Shown here in pieces: positions 21,131 through 29,329 of a stretch of DNA of 30,669 nucleotides (position 1 is the stretch's first letter; every line of letters starts with the position of its first letter). The position numbers and the translations under genes were made by a program. The DNA is taken from assembly GCA_004802705.1 (NCBI GenBank), contig SGPL01000403.1:1-30669 (forward strand), written 5' to 3'. The notes beneath the pieces are model-generated. The model was given only the letters and a program-made list of their open reading frames with translations, searched no databases and was not told where the DNA came from. Origin of the DNA: Bondarzewia mesenterica (Eukaryota > Basidiomycota > Agaricomycetes > Russulales > Bondarzewiaceae).

Positions 21131-23892
21131 CTACACATGCGGCACCCAATCGTCATTAAGATAACTGCGGTCCTGACTGAGCCCGTCCAGAACGCCATTG
21201 AATGTAGAGGGAATCGACAAGTACGATTCATCCGAAGGGTCGGACGGCGTTGCATCCGGAGGATTGCGATTGAAGAACTTGTCCAGCTCAGTATCCTGAT
21301 CGCCCCTGCCATGTTCGACAAAATCAACCATCATATCCACCTTCTTCCTGGATATACGATAGCGTGTAGATTTCGAGGAGCTCGTATTTTTGGAGCTCGA
21401 GGGTCCATCATCACCTCTAACGTGAGCTGCCTGATCACGAATTGAAGAGAGTCCAGGAGGTGAGACGTCGTGAGGTTCCTCGATGATCTCGCCAAGTGGT
21501 ATCGCATGATGACGACCAGAGTTGCATTTGACCCGGTCGCGGTTAAACCGCGGCTCAATAACCTTCTCCTTGCCTTTCCCGCCCACGTCAGACATAGAGC
21601 TGGTGATCGGAACACCGTTGAAGGAGATACGCTTTGGAGTTTCATCCGCAGGCACGATTGGGGGACGGGAAGGAGGGTAGGGTGGAGCCTGTGAGTCCGG
21701 TTCAGTCTGAGAACTGTCGGCAGCAGACTCATTAACTGGGGTGCACTGTAGCGGTCTAATGTTAGATTCGACGGAAGAACAGGGAGCAGGGGCATGGTCA
21801 TAGGATGGGGCTTGCGTGTCTGGTTCCGTCTGAGAACTGTCTATGTAACCTTCATTGGACGGTATGGGTTGGAAAGGTTCGTTGAGATGTTTGCCAAGGG
21901 AATAGTGGGGAGGCCGAAATATCGGTGCCTGTGTATCCGGCTCAGTTTGCGAACTGTCGTAGGAAGCCACAGGGATTGCCCCAGCCTCTGTCGGGCTCTT
22001 GCTGGTGGGATGTGGTGGAGATGGATGGACGGTACATCAGCGCCTGGGTATCCGGTTGAGTTTGCGAACTGTCGTAGGAAGCCACAGGGATTGAGTCAAC
22101 ATCTGACAGACTCTTGCTGGAGGGATGGGGTGGAGATGGATGACGGTACATCGGCACCTGGGTATCCGGTTGAGTCTGCGAACTATCGATGACAGGCTCA
22201 TCATTGATCGAGGACGGGCATGAGGGTTCGTGGTCACGTTTAACGGAAGAATCAGATTGGGAAGGCCGACACGAGGTCGGCGCCTGTGAATCAGGTTCTG
22301 TTTGTGAGCTGTCGAAAACAGCTACATTAGACTCGAAGGACCTGAGGAATCTGCTATTGCTTTCGGTGGGGGGACTGGGTTGAGACGGGGGGCGATAATT
22401 CAGCGCCTGTGTATCTGGTTCAGTCTGCGAGGTGTCAATGCTAGACGCCCAAATCTGAGACACAGCAGGACCCGTAATCTGAGCGAGAGAAGTCACCAAG
22501 CCGGAGGATGGCCTGGATGGTGTTCCATGCGGCCGATGAGGTGGTAAAGGAATCAAGAGAGATCCCATCAGAGAAGGTTCAGACCTGCTGATTAACTTTG
22601 AGCATTATGTCGTTGTCACGAATACTGAAATTTACTACTCACCCCTTCTGTGAGAAAGTGCTCATAAGCTGCCGGCGAGCAAGGCGTTGCGCGTCAGGAA
22701 GGGAACGATTGGCAGCTATGGGAATGACGAGTTCTAATTCCTGGCTTTGCGAGGTCGGCACTATCTCATCACTTTTGGGCCCTGGCGCTCTGGGTTGATG
22801 ACCAGTGAACGATTTTCCAGAACGTATGGGCGACAATCCTATGGTCAGATACTGACTTTGAGACGAGGGCACTATCTCGCCCTTCCAACTATTAGAAGTC
22901 GTCTCAGGATACATATCTTTCTCCTTTTGATCTCTTTCATCCAGCATCAAAAACATCTCGATCATGGCTGAGATGGGAAGGATGAAGCGGCTGCTTGAAA
23001 GAGGCCGAGGAGGACGGCGAGGCCGAAGGACTCGGGAGTAGCGGCAGACGGAATTCGACATTGCATGACGTAGGACGAGCAGAACGCTCTATGAATACAT
23101 TGTCATGATCAGCTTCCGAAGTAGTTTGACTAGATCGTTCATTTCCTGAGGGCTGCGAGTCTGGGACAAACCGCTGGGATTCTGGGGTAGACCGCCGGAA
23201 AACCAACGGATATTGCGGATATAGACTGTGCGCGGAACGGGCAGGCGAGGGTGGCGAACCCACGTCCTTGGATTGTCGTGAGGACCGCGACGGAGACGGT
23301 GTACGCGGGGATGTGGACTGAGGTGACCGGTATAGACGCGCACGCTTCGGGCTTGGGGGAGAAACACTTTTAGGGGTAGGTAGTGCTGAAGCCCCTCGTG
23401 TCGGCTGGTGACGGGCAGGAGAGTGCGCCGCCCTGGGTGCAGCCCGTGTTCCAGACTATGCAAGTACAATTGATCAATATTATGGGTTGTACCGTCCTGA
23501 CTATGTAGGGTGGCACATACCTTGCTAGTAGGTCTCTTCTTCGCCATCCGAGAGTCGCCAAATGATAGTGGAGTTTGTAGTCCTCTGACAGTTTTCGAGA
23601 GCAGCAGAGGGGTAGACGCTTATATACAAACGACGATGAGCTCCTTCCTTTGTTTCTAATGAAAGGCTGTGTAAAGCATACTGGTCATAGTCTCCTTGAA
23701 ACAATCAGTAAGGATCAGCGTATCCCCTCCTGACTCCTTGTCTTTGTTCAAAGGACGTCTATCGATATCATTGTCATCTGTTCGTTTCCTTTTCGCCGGT
23801 TTTGGAGGTGGTAAATTCTCCTTGTGATTCCGAATTGAGAAGAAAGAGTAGAGGGGCAACTGCCCTCCAGAGAGCAAAGATCGTTGACTCAT
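21131..23892 (-). CDS. Unrecognised disordered protein with SQ/TQ repeats (frame broken once or twice)
   Basis: Exons 23892-23682, 23582-23521, 23455-22643 and 22584-21131, about 824-845 residues if the breaks are repaired. I do not recognise the family. The N-terminus has LPLYSFFSIRNHKENLPPP and a KPAKRKR basic patch (possible nuclear signal). A Ser/Pro-rich part follows, with RFVPDSQPS, EIVPSSQSQ and EIVPTSQSQEL. The last exon carries seven copies of DSSQT(E/Q)PD(T/S)Q(A/V)(P/L), spaced about 115-125 bases. The C-terminus is KSTRYRISRKKVDMMVDFVEHG and then acidic. SQ/TQ clustering is typical of ATM/ATR (Tel1/Mec1) substrates, and the SQT core also resembles LC8 dynein-light-chain sites. One extra base near 22027 breaks the frame inside repeat four to five. 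A second shift near 22949-22953 is either another extra base or an unseen intron. It is divergent from dUTPase. Confidence 0.7.
21695..22445 (-). repeat. Seven spaced repeats encoding DSSQTEPDTQAP
   Basis: On the plus strand the repeated word is close to gcgaactgtcg next to a tatccgg-like block, at about 22425, 22300, 22175, 22060, 21945, 21830 and 21710. Copies four and five share a longer block (DNA near 22021-22080 and 22081-22160 with 21961-22030), including the segment encoding IPVASYDSSQT, so this pair arose by recent duplication. Linkers are variable and Pro/Ser-rich. Confidence 0.85.
22021..22035 (-). other. Single-base insertion in one repeat copy
   Basis: The copy here reads gatggatggacggtac, while the sister copy about 110 bases away reads gatggatgacggtac. 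The extra G (22027/22028) moves everything downstream, including three more SSQTEPDTQ repeats and the C-terminus, into another frame. The direct comparison of two near-identical copies makes the indel unambiguous, though not its cause. Confidence 0.8.
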
Positions 23893-24159
23893 ATCGTATC
23901 ACAGAACGGGCTGCATGCAGATGTCAGGCATCAAAGAGACAAAAGCGGAGGCGAATTGGAAGATTGGCCCCAGAGTCGGCGAGGATGAGAGTGGGACCGT
24001 GTTGACTCTCGATGCGGGACATGCCCGAGCGGAGTTGACACGGTTTGACGCGTCTTCAAACTCCGCTACGCGACAGACGACCTCACCGTGTCAAATTCGA
24101 TCGCGCCTTGTCCTTTCACCACTCACTACATACCTCTATCCCAACTGGCAGTTTCCGTC
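23893..24159. promoter_or_regulatory. Divergent promoter of the SQ/TQ-repeat gene and dUTPase
   Basis: These 267 bases separate the two start codons. At 24048-24053 lies ACGCGT inside the 8-base palindrome GACGCGTC, the MluI cell-cycle box bound by MBF/DSC1 in yeasts, which drives G1/S genes of DNA synthesis. A perfect 10-base inverted repeat, TTGACACGGT at 24035-24044 and ACCGTGTCAA at 24085-24094, brackets it. A one-mismatch box (ACGCGA) sits near 24068. Shared S-phase expression of both genes is an inference. Confidence 0.6.
24035..24094. promoter_or_regulatory. MCB-like ACGCGT inside an inverted repeat
   Basis: Arms 24035-24044 and 24085-24094 are exact reverse complements, and ACGCGT (24048-24053) lies between them close to the left arm. 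The box type matches the MBF site known upstream of replication and nucleotide-metabolism genes in ascomycete yeasts. Its use in this basidiomycete is inferred. Confidence 0.55.
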
Positions 24160-24909
24160 ATGACCGACACCCCAGAGCTGAAGAAGCGTAAAATGTCTCC
24201 AGACGCTGACCACTCTGATCTCGCCCCCACTTCAAACCTCCTCATCAAACGTCTTTCTGAAAAAGCCAAGTTGCCAACGCGTGGATCTCCTCTGGCTGCT
24301 GGATACGACTTGTACAGGTGCGCGCTCAGACGTACACTTTCGCCAGAGAGCCAAAGTCTTACAAGAGTCACACTATATGTTTTGATTGACAGTGCTGAGC
24401 AGAAAGTCATACCAGCGCGTGGAAAAGCCCTCGTTGACACGCAAATCTCCATTGCTGTCCCCGCAGGTACCTACGGACGCGTCGCACCACGAAGCGGCCT
24501 AGGCATGCAGCTTCACTACATCTGATCCATACTTCTTTTAATTTCTTATATAGCGTCAAAATTCATGATCGACACTGGAGCGGGTGTGATTGACGCCGAC
24601 TATCGAGGCGTGGTCTTTGTTCTTCTTTTCAATCTTTCGGACCAAGATTTCACAGGTCTGCTCTGACAATTACTATTCCTTCTCCTTTCATCTCATTTCG
24701 GCTTTTAGTACAAGAAGGCGACCGCATAGCCCAGCTAATCATCGAGAAAATCGAAACGCCCGCCGTTCTGGAAGTCGATGTCAGTCTTGTCTAACTGTAT
24801 GTGGATCTCGGCACGTTCGCTGACGTTGTACCTTTTCTTTCAGGACCTTGACGCGACCCTCCGTGGCGTGGGAGGTTTTGGGTCCACAGGTGGTCACAAT
24901 GCTCTCTGA
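24160..24909 (+). CDS. DUT1: dUTP diphosphatase (dUTPase)
   Basis: Exons 24160-24317, 24393-24502, 24554-24655, 24709-24779 and 24844-24909 give 168 residues, the usual size of the trimeric enzyme. It hydrolyses dUTP to dUMP and pyrophosphate, keeping uracil out of DNA and feeding dTMP synthesis. All five family motifs are visible: [39 protein letters not shown] and [10 protein letters not shown]. The first 30 or so residues are hydrophilic with KKRKM, possibly a nuclear signal. Intron 2 (24503-24553) starts GCATGC and ends TATAG, splitting motif 2 after PRSGL; no GT donor is available there. The promoter carries an ACGCGT box, fitting an S-phase gene. Confidence 0.97.
24503..24553 (+). other. 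GC-AG intron in dUTPase
   Basis: The 51-nt intron starts GCATGC and ends TATATAG. Joining G to CGTCAAAATT restores the invariant PRSGLASK. Reading through would meet TGA. The donor hexamer is identical to that of the GC-AG intron in the SDR gene at 17373. Confidence 0.85.
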
Positions 24910-25404
24910 TCCTGTCGCACCATTATCTGCTTTGCTTCAACTTGCATTCTTGAACATAAGTATCCGCATGTCAACCATCTGTACTCATAATTAAGATTAC
25001 GTTCTTCTCCCATTCAATGCGCAGAGCATGGCTTGGTATAAATCAGGTCTGGAGGCTCAAGTGCTAAAGCATGTGCGGACAGGGAATATCCCGATGCTTG
25101 GCAGCTGTGCCGCTATCTTCGACGAACCTCGTGGCGACAGCTACTTCACCAAGATCTCAATTCGAGTCCACAGGCCGGCCTGCCCATTCAAAAGAACAAA
25201 CTGCAGCCAACTCCATACGTGCCAGTGACGGTTTTCTGGCTACAAACTTCAAGTTTCACGCATTCATCAAGCATTGATGAACGCGATGGTTGTTTTATAC
25301 ACGAGTTCTTTATTTATATCACACTCTCATATCGCTCAGTGCAAGCATATGTGCCGTGCCCCATTCCCCGGATATGCGCATGATAGAAATCCTTTGCAAA
25401 ATAT
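24910..25404. other. Convergent 3' gap between dUTPase and metalloprotease
   Basis: The stretch should contain both 3' UTRs. Short plus-strand frames (25028-25277) resemble no family and have no splice support. I see no RNA gene. Confidence 0.45.
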
Positions 25405-26491
25405 CTAGACACTGATACCGCGGTAGGTGGCGATCTGGCCTTGGAGACGGGTGGTTTGTCCTGCAGATGGATATTAGGGAACTATTACGGATGGATCAGC
25501 TTCCGAGAGATCACTTACCAGAGGTGAACTGGTTCATGCAGCTGTCGTAGGTGTAGTCCATGTAGTTGTGGATGGGATCAACGCCGCCGCCGGAGCAGGT
25601 GTCACGGCCGGTCGGGCACGCGAATGCAGCGGAGGCCTCAGGGGGAGTGTCGGAGACCATGTCACCAGAACCAGAGCAGCCGCCTTGGAAGGTGTGGTAG
25701 AGACCGACCCAATGGCCAACTTCGTGGGTCACAGTCTGCAGCAAAGGGTCAGATCGCCAAAAAAAAAAACACAATGTTAGTTTCACTCACCCTGCCCAAG
25801 TTGTAGTCAGCGGTGCTGCCACCGGGAACAGAGGAGAAGAGGAAGACAACGCCATCATCGTTCGGGCTGCTGGAGTAGGAAGATGGGAAGGTAGAGTAAC
25901 CAAGGAGACCAGCGCCAGAACCAGAAGTGAAGCTGATATATGCCCAATGTCAAGGTCTTATCCAATGTATTAACGTGCGAAATGGGAATTACCCAACAGA
26001 GTACAGGTTGAGCGCAGTCGCGTCTCCCTGCCGAAGCTGGTTCTTCATGGTGGTCTGCAAGCTGCTAGAGGGCCCGACGTTGTTGAACCAGTTGGAGTTG
26101 ACGGTGCGCGTCGTGCCGGCAAGCGAGAAGGTAAGGCCGGTGCCCGCGTAGTCCGCATTGAGAACGGAGATCTGGTCGGCAATTTGGGAATCCCTACAAA
26201 TGAAGCGAAGTTACGTTGGGAAAGGGAAAAAATGTAAGGAATGGTATGAACGCACGGAATGTTACCACCGCCAGCGGTGCTGTCCTGGCTGATGACATGG
26301 AAGTACACAGGGATGGTGTATGTAGCAGCGTTGACAGAAAGCGCAGACGCGACCTTGTGCTGGGCAAAATGAGCCTCAGCAGCGACGAGATCTTCTTCGC
26401 TGATGTAGGTGCCACAACGGGTACGAGTTGTGTTGGAGGCCAACGCGAAGGTCGAGCCTAGGAGGAAAGCGAGAGCGCCAGAGAACAACAT
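25405..26491 (-). CDS. Secreted zinc metalloprotease, M43 (pappalysin-like) family
   Basis: Exons 26491-26256, 26193-25993, 25932-25791, 25735-25519 and 25460-25405 give 283 residues. A signal peptide is plain ([18 protein letters not shown]). A short pro-like part is followed by [12 protein letters not shown], the substrate-binding strand region. The catalytic zinc site [11 protein letters not shown] matches HEXXHXXGXXH, with the Glu as base, and a Met-turn follows in [12 protein letters not shown]. Several cysteines after the zinc site fit the disulfides of the family. Fungal members are extracellular proteases used in nutrition and, in some species, interaction with hosts. Here only secretion and catalysis can be inferred. 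A TATA box lies about 100 bases upstream, consistent with strong regulated expression. Confidence 0.95.
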
Positions 26492-26587
26492 GGTGAGACA
26501 GCCGAAGAGAGAAGAGGAGGCGAATAAGGCGAGAGTTAGCAGGAGCTTGATAGAGCTTGCTGGAGAGTTTGGACAACATTCATAGAG

Positions 26588-26595
26588 CTTTTATA
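26588..26595 (-). promoter_or_regulatory. TATA box of the metalloprotease gene
   Basis: TATAAAAG on the minus strand lies 97-104 bases upstream of the start codon at 26491, which leaves room for a leader of about 65-75 bases. It is the clearest TATA box in the window. Confidence 0.6.
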
Positions 26596-26618
26596 CTGGG
26601 TGAGCAAGGTCCATGCCA

Positions 26619-26655
26619 AGAAGCAGCGCATGCACATCCTAGAAGCAACGCATGC
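26619..26655. repeat. Direct repeat agaagcarcgcatgc upstream of the TATA box
   Basis: The 15-base word occurs at 26619-26633 and 26641-26655, 22 bases apart (two helical turns), with one difference (g or a at position 8). Its place 25-60 bases upstream of the TATA box and helical phasing suggest a doubled activator site. Confidence 0.55.
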
Positions 26656-27115
26656 TTGATGTAGTGGGAGAAGGATACAAACCCGAATCGCGACAAAACG
26701 GGACAGATGAAATGTTTGGAACTGAGCCGGATTTTTTACAGATCTGGTGCCATCAGATGCGGCCACCAAGTCACAATAATCCCAGACGTCCGCCATCCGC
26801 GTGCTGAAGAAAGGCAGCTTGTCTTGGCAGCTCATCGAACGCGAGGGCACGACAAGTCTGCACAAACACGTGTTGAACAGCGTTATCTGCAGATGGATTG
26901 GAAGATAACATTTAATGTTGCACTTGCCCATTCCAGCAATTGACATTGTAGATGAGACGGGCAAATACAGGCTTCTGGTCGAAGTGCGATGAATCAGGAC
27001 TTGCTCAGCCTGTGTGTTATCACAAGTGGGTCCCTCTCATCTGTCTGCACCCGTTCGTCAGCTTCTGGAGTGATGGATCTCAGTCAACTGAATGTTTCAC
27101 GGTGGACTGTGAGCC

Positions 27116-27634
27116 TCACTTTGCAATCCTTCTATCATTCTCGACCACGTACAAGCTGCTTGCAGTGCGTGCAGCAAGTTTCACTAGGCGGCGTCCATTT
27201 CCGACATCACCGATATCCCCCTCATCTCGAAGGTCAATCCCGGAGTTTTCAGCCCAAATACGCCCATCAGGGATAGCCCATGCATCATGCCCGGAATCGA
27301 CACCGCTCAAATCCACCATTCTCACAGCTTCCACAAGCCTCACCAGATCCTCTAGTTCTGCCGTCAGAGCATCATGCTCTTTGGAACCTTCTTCAGGGGC
27401 AATCAAGGCTGAGAGGCGGTGGAGGCGCGCAAGGGTAGATGACGATATTGTGGGCTTCGGGTAAGATGATATCAGCTCGTCGACAGACCAAGTCGGTCGA
27501 ATCGGGATGGCACAGTCATCCACCTCAACGGCAGTAGGTCGAGAGCCTGCCAATGATGATTGAAATTGCCTAGGACATCGCCGGAGAGTAAGAGGAAGGC
27601 GAATCCGTTGGAGGTACGGACGCGTCGTGTGCAT
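27116..27634 (-). CDS. GATC: GatC-like subunit of mitochondrial Glu-tRNA(Gln) amidotransferase
   Basis: A single uninterrupted exon of 172 residues, the only intronless gene here. The first 30 residues are rich in Arg, Leu and Ser without acids (MHTTRPYLQRIRLPLTLRR), a mitochondrial presequence. The middle, TWSVDELISSYPKPTISSSTL to LEDLVRLVEAVRMVDLSGV, matches the GatC layout: a helix with a Leu/Ala face, an acidic turn (PEEGS), a second helix and a Val-Asp motif. GatC braces GatA and GatB, which convert Glu-tRNA(Gln) to Gln-tRNA(Gln) in mitochondria. The tail is less conserved. The match is by pattern only. It is divergent, 201 bp, from an mS34-like gene, so both neighbours serve mitochondrial translation. 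Confidence 0.6.
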   Translation of the reverse strand: MHTTRPYLQRIRLPLTLRRCPRQFQSSLAGSRPTAVEVDDCAIPIRPTWSVDELISSYPKPTISSSTLARLHRLSALIAPEEGSKEHDALTAELEDLVRLVEAVRMVDLSGVDSGHDAWAIPDGRIWAENSGIDLRDEGDIGDVGNGRRLVKLAARTASSLYVVENDRRIAK

Positions 27635-27835
27635 GAATTAGAACAAGACTAGTCTCCGTAGCGACCTACACAGAAGACAGTCGTTCTGTGTTAAGGAACA
27701 AGACAAGGTGTGCGCTGACTCGTCGGAGTTGGAAACGCATCATTTCATCGAGTTTCATTTACATTGCCCTGCTCGGTGATAAGTCAACGACAAGTCCTCT
27801 TCGTATATTCTCCTCATCACCCTCTACTGGTCATA
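27635..27835. promoter_or_regulatory. Divergent promoter of two mitochondrial translation genes
   Basis: Only 201 bases separate the start codons of the GatC-like and mS34-like genes. No TATA box is evident. A shared promoter would couple two components of mitochondrial translation. That coupling is inferred from position. Confidence 0.45.
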
Positions 27836-28310
27836 ATGGCTGGCACAAATGCCGTTGCGAAGGCCCTTCAAAGCCTTCTACCTTCTCAGCTCCCCACAAG
27901 TTTATCTTCACGAGCAGGAAATCTTTATCAAATCCTCTCGCGGTACCCCAAAGACGGTGTGGGCCAGAAAGTCCATCAGATGCGATGGGGAGTGAAGGGA
28001 ATTACCAATAGCTATTGGGAGGTGACAAAGGTATCGCCGAAGCAGGAGGGTTTGCATGGCAAGGCTTGGGGGAAGTTGGTTTGGCGAGGTCAGTTCCTCT
28101 TTCATCACGTCCTCGCGCTTTTGGCCGTCCGACGGTTCTTAAGCGCGACTATCAACCCATCCTGCATGTCTCTCTGAGTATTGATATCAATTTTGTCTCT
28201 CTGTTAACATAGGCAAGGTTGTCAGCCAAAGAGAGGAGCGCATATCAGGAGCACTGAAGTACTCGTGGTTGCAGGGGATCTCTCAACCACAAAGAACTGA
28301 TCTATCATGA
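27836..28310 (+). CDS. Mitochondrial small-subunit ribosomal protein, mS34-like
   Basis: Exons 27836-28088 and 28213-28310, with a 124-nt intron (long for this window; TTAAC then ATAG), give 116 residues. The core SYWEVTKVSPKQEGLHGKAWGKLVW, joined by the splice to RGKVVSQREERISGALKYSW, corresponds to the mS34 domain, where YW..T+V, HGKAWG and GK...E.R.I..A....W are the shared positions. Basic residues and a Ser/Leu/Arg-rich N-terminus (LPSQLPTSLSSRAGNLYQIL) fit mitochondrial import. A longer upstream open frame exists but its first good ATG is 27836. Identification is from motif memory, not a search. Confidence 0.75.
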
Positions 28311-29329
28311 GTCCTCTACCCCAGATGTCGCGTATCTTCCAGCATGCGTAATCTGGTATGATTGGAGGTGTTATTCCATCCCGCAAAGCTACCGTCTGAA
28401 GCGAGGCCCGACCTGTATTTGCTCTCCAGCACATACGGAACAATTTTTCTTCACATCATTCAGGTATGAAAGTCTGATCCGTTTCAATTTTGGTCCATAA
28501 TATTCGAGATCTTGAAGCGTAAGAATACCGCGAGCAGATGTACGCTCTGAATCTTTTACCCGAGATATTTGACGCCCTTTTCCGCGACCACTGAAAAAAC
28601 ACCTCTATAGCAAACCGACCTCGTGAAGATGCAAAGGTATCTTGCGAGTTTCTTACCAAAGAACGCTGATATTTGTATGTTTGTATGTTTGAGCAGCGGC
28701 GATTTTGAATCGAATCAACTGCTGGACATCAAAGTCTATCAGACGGGTATCTAGTATAGCCTAAGCTGCCCTGAGGACACAGGGTTTGAAGTTCGAGGGC
28801 TAGCGGTCGCCTAGCCTCAGACTTATGACAACTGGTACTCATTATGAGCGTTTGAGCTCTCAGACCACAAGGATATTTGACTGCAGTGACCAACTCAATG
28901 TGTCTGTACATGTCTCGTGGATGGTCCTGACATAGACAACTTGAACCAGACTAGTGTCAAGTCTCGGAACATTTCCGATATCTGAAGGAAGCAAAATTAT
29001 TGTCAACCTGCCTCGGGCCTCCAAAGCTCCTCCAACCTCAACATTCTCTTCGCAATCCACCTCAAGAGGATACCGAGTCGAATTGCGAGAGGAATATTTA
29101 CACCCCATTCGATATAGTAACCACATATGTATGTACATAACTCGCACTTATCGGACTGAAGGTGCCCGACGCCGAACGCATGTGCAAGTATCCGCGCGTG
29201 TGTCTCGCCATCTGCCTCAAACATCATCCCTTCTTTCTCCTATATTTGCGCGCGACTCATCCATATTCAACCAGTTTTATTTACTCAAATCTCGCAACTG
29301 ACGCCGCCGCCGAACTTTAGACGAGAGCC
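28311..29329. other. Gene-free kilobase before the acyl-CoA-binding gene
   Basis: The largest gene-free interval between genes. Short open frames on both strands match nothing and lack splice continuity. A tiny tandem (tgtatgttTGTATGTTTG-like) sits at about 28675-28691. The right end must hold the promoter of the gene at 29330. I see no RNA gene. Confidence 0.5.

Larger units (their letters stand above)
26492..27115. promoter_or_regulatory. Metalloprotease upstream region and GatC-like 3' flank
   Basis: No coding exon is visible in these 624 bases. The part next to the metalloprotease holds a TATA box and a direct repeat. The remainder shows nothing I can name. Confidence 0.5.

Noticed and set aside
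25155..25185. Second B-box-like word (attcgagtcc)
   Set aside because: No pairing T-stem and no cloverleaf can be drawn around it.
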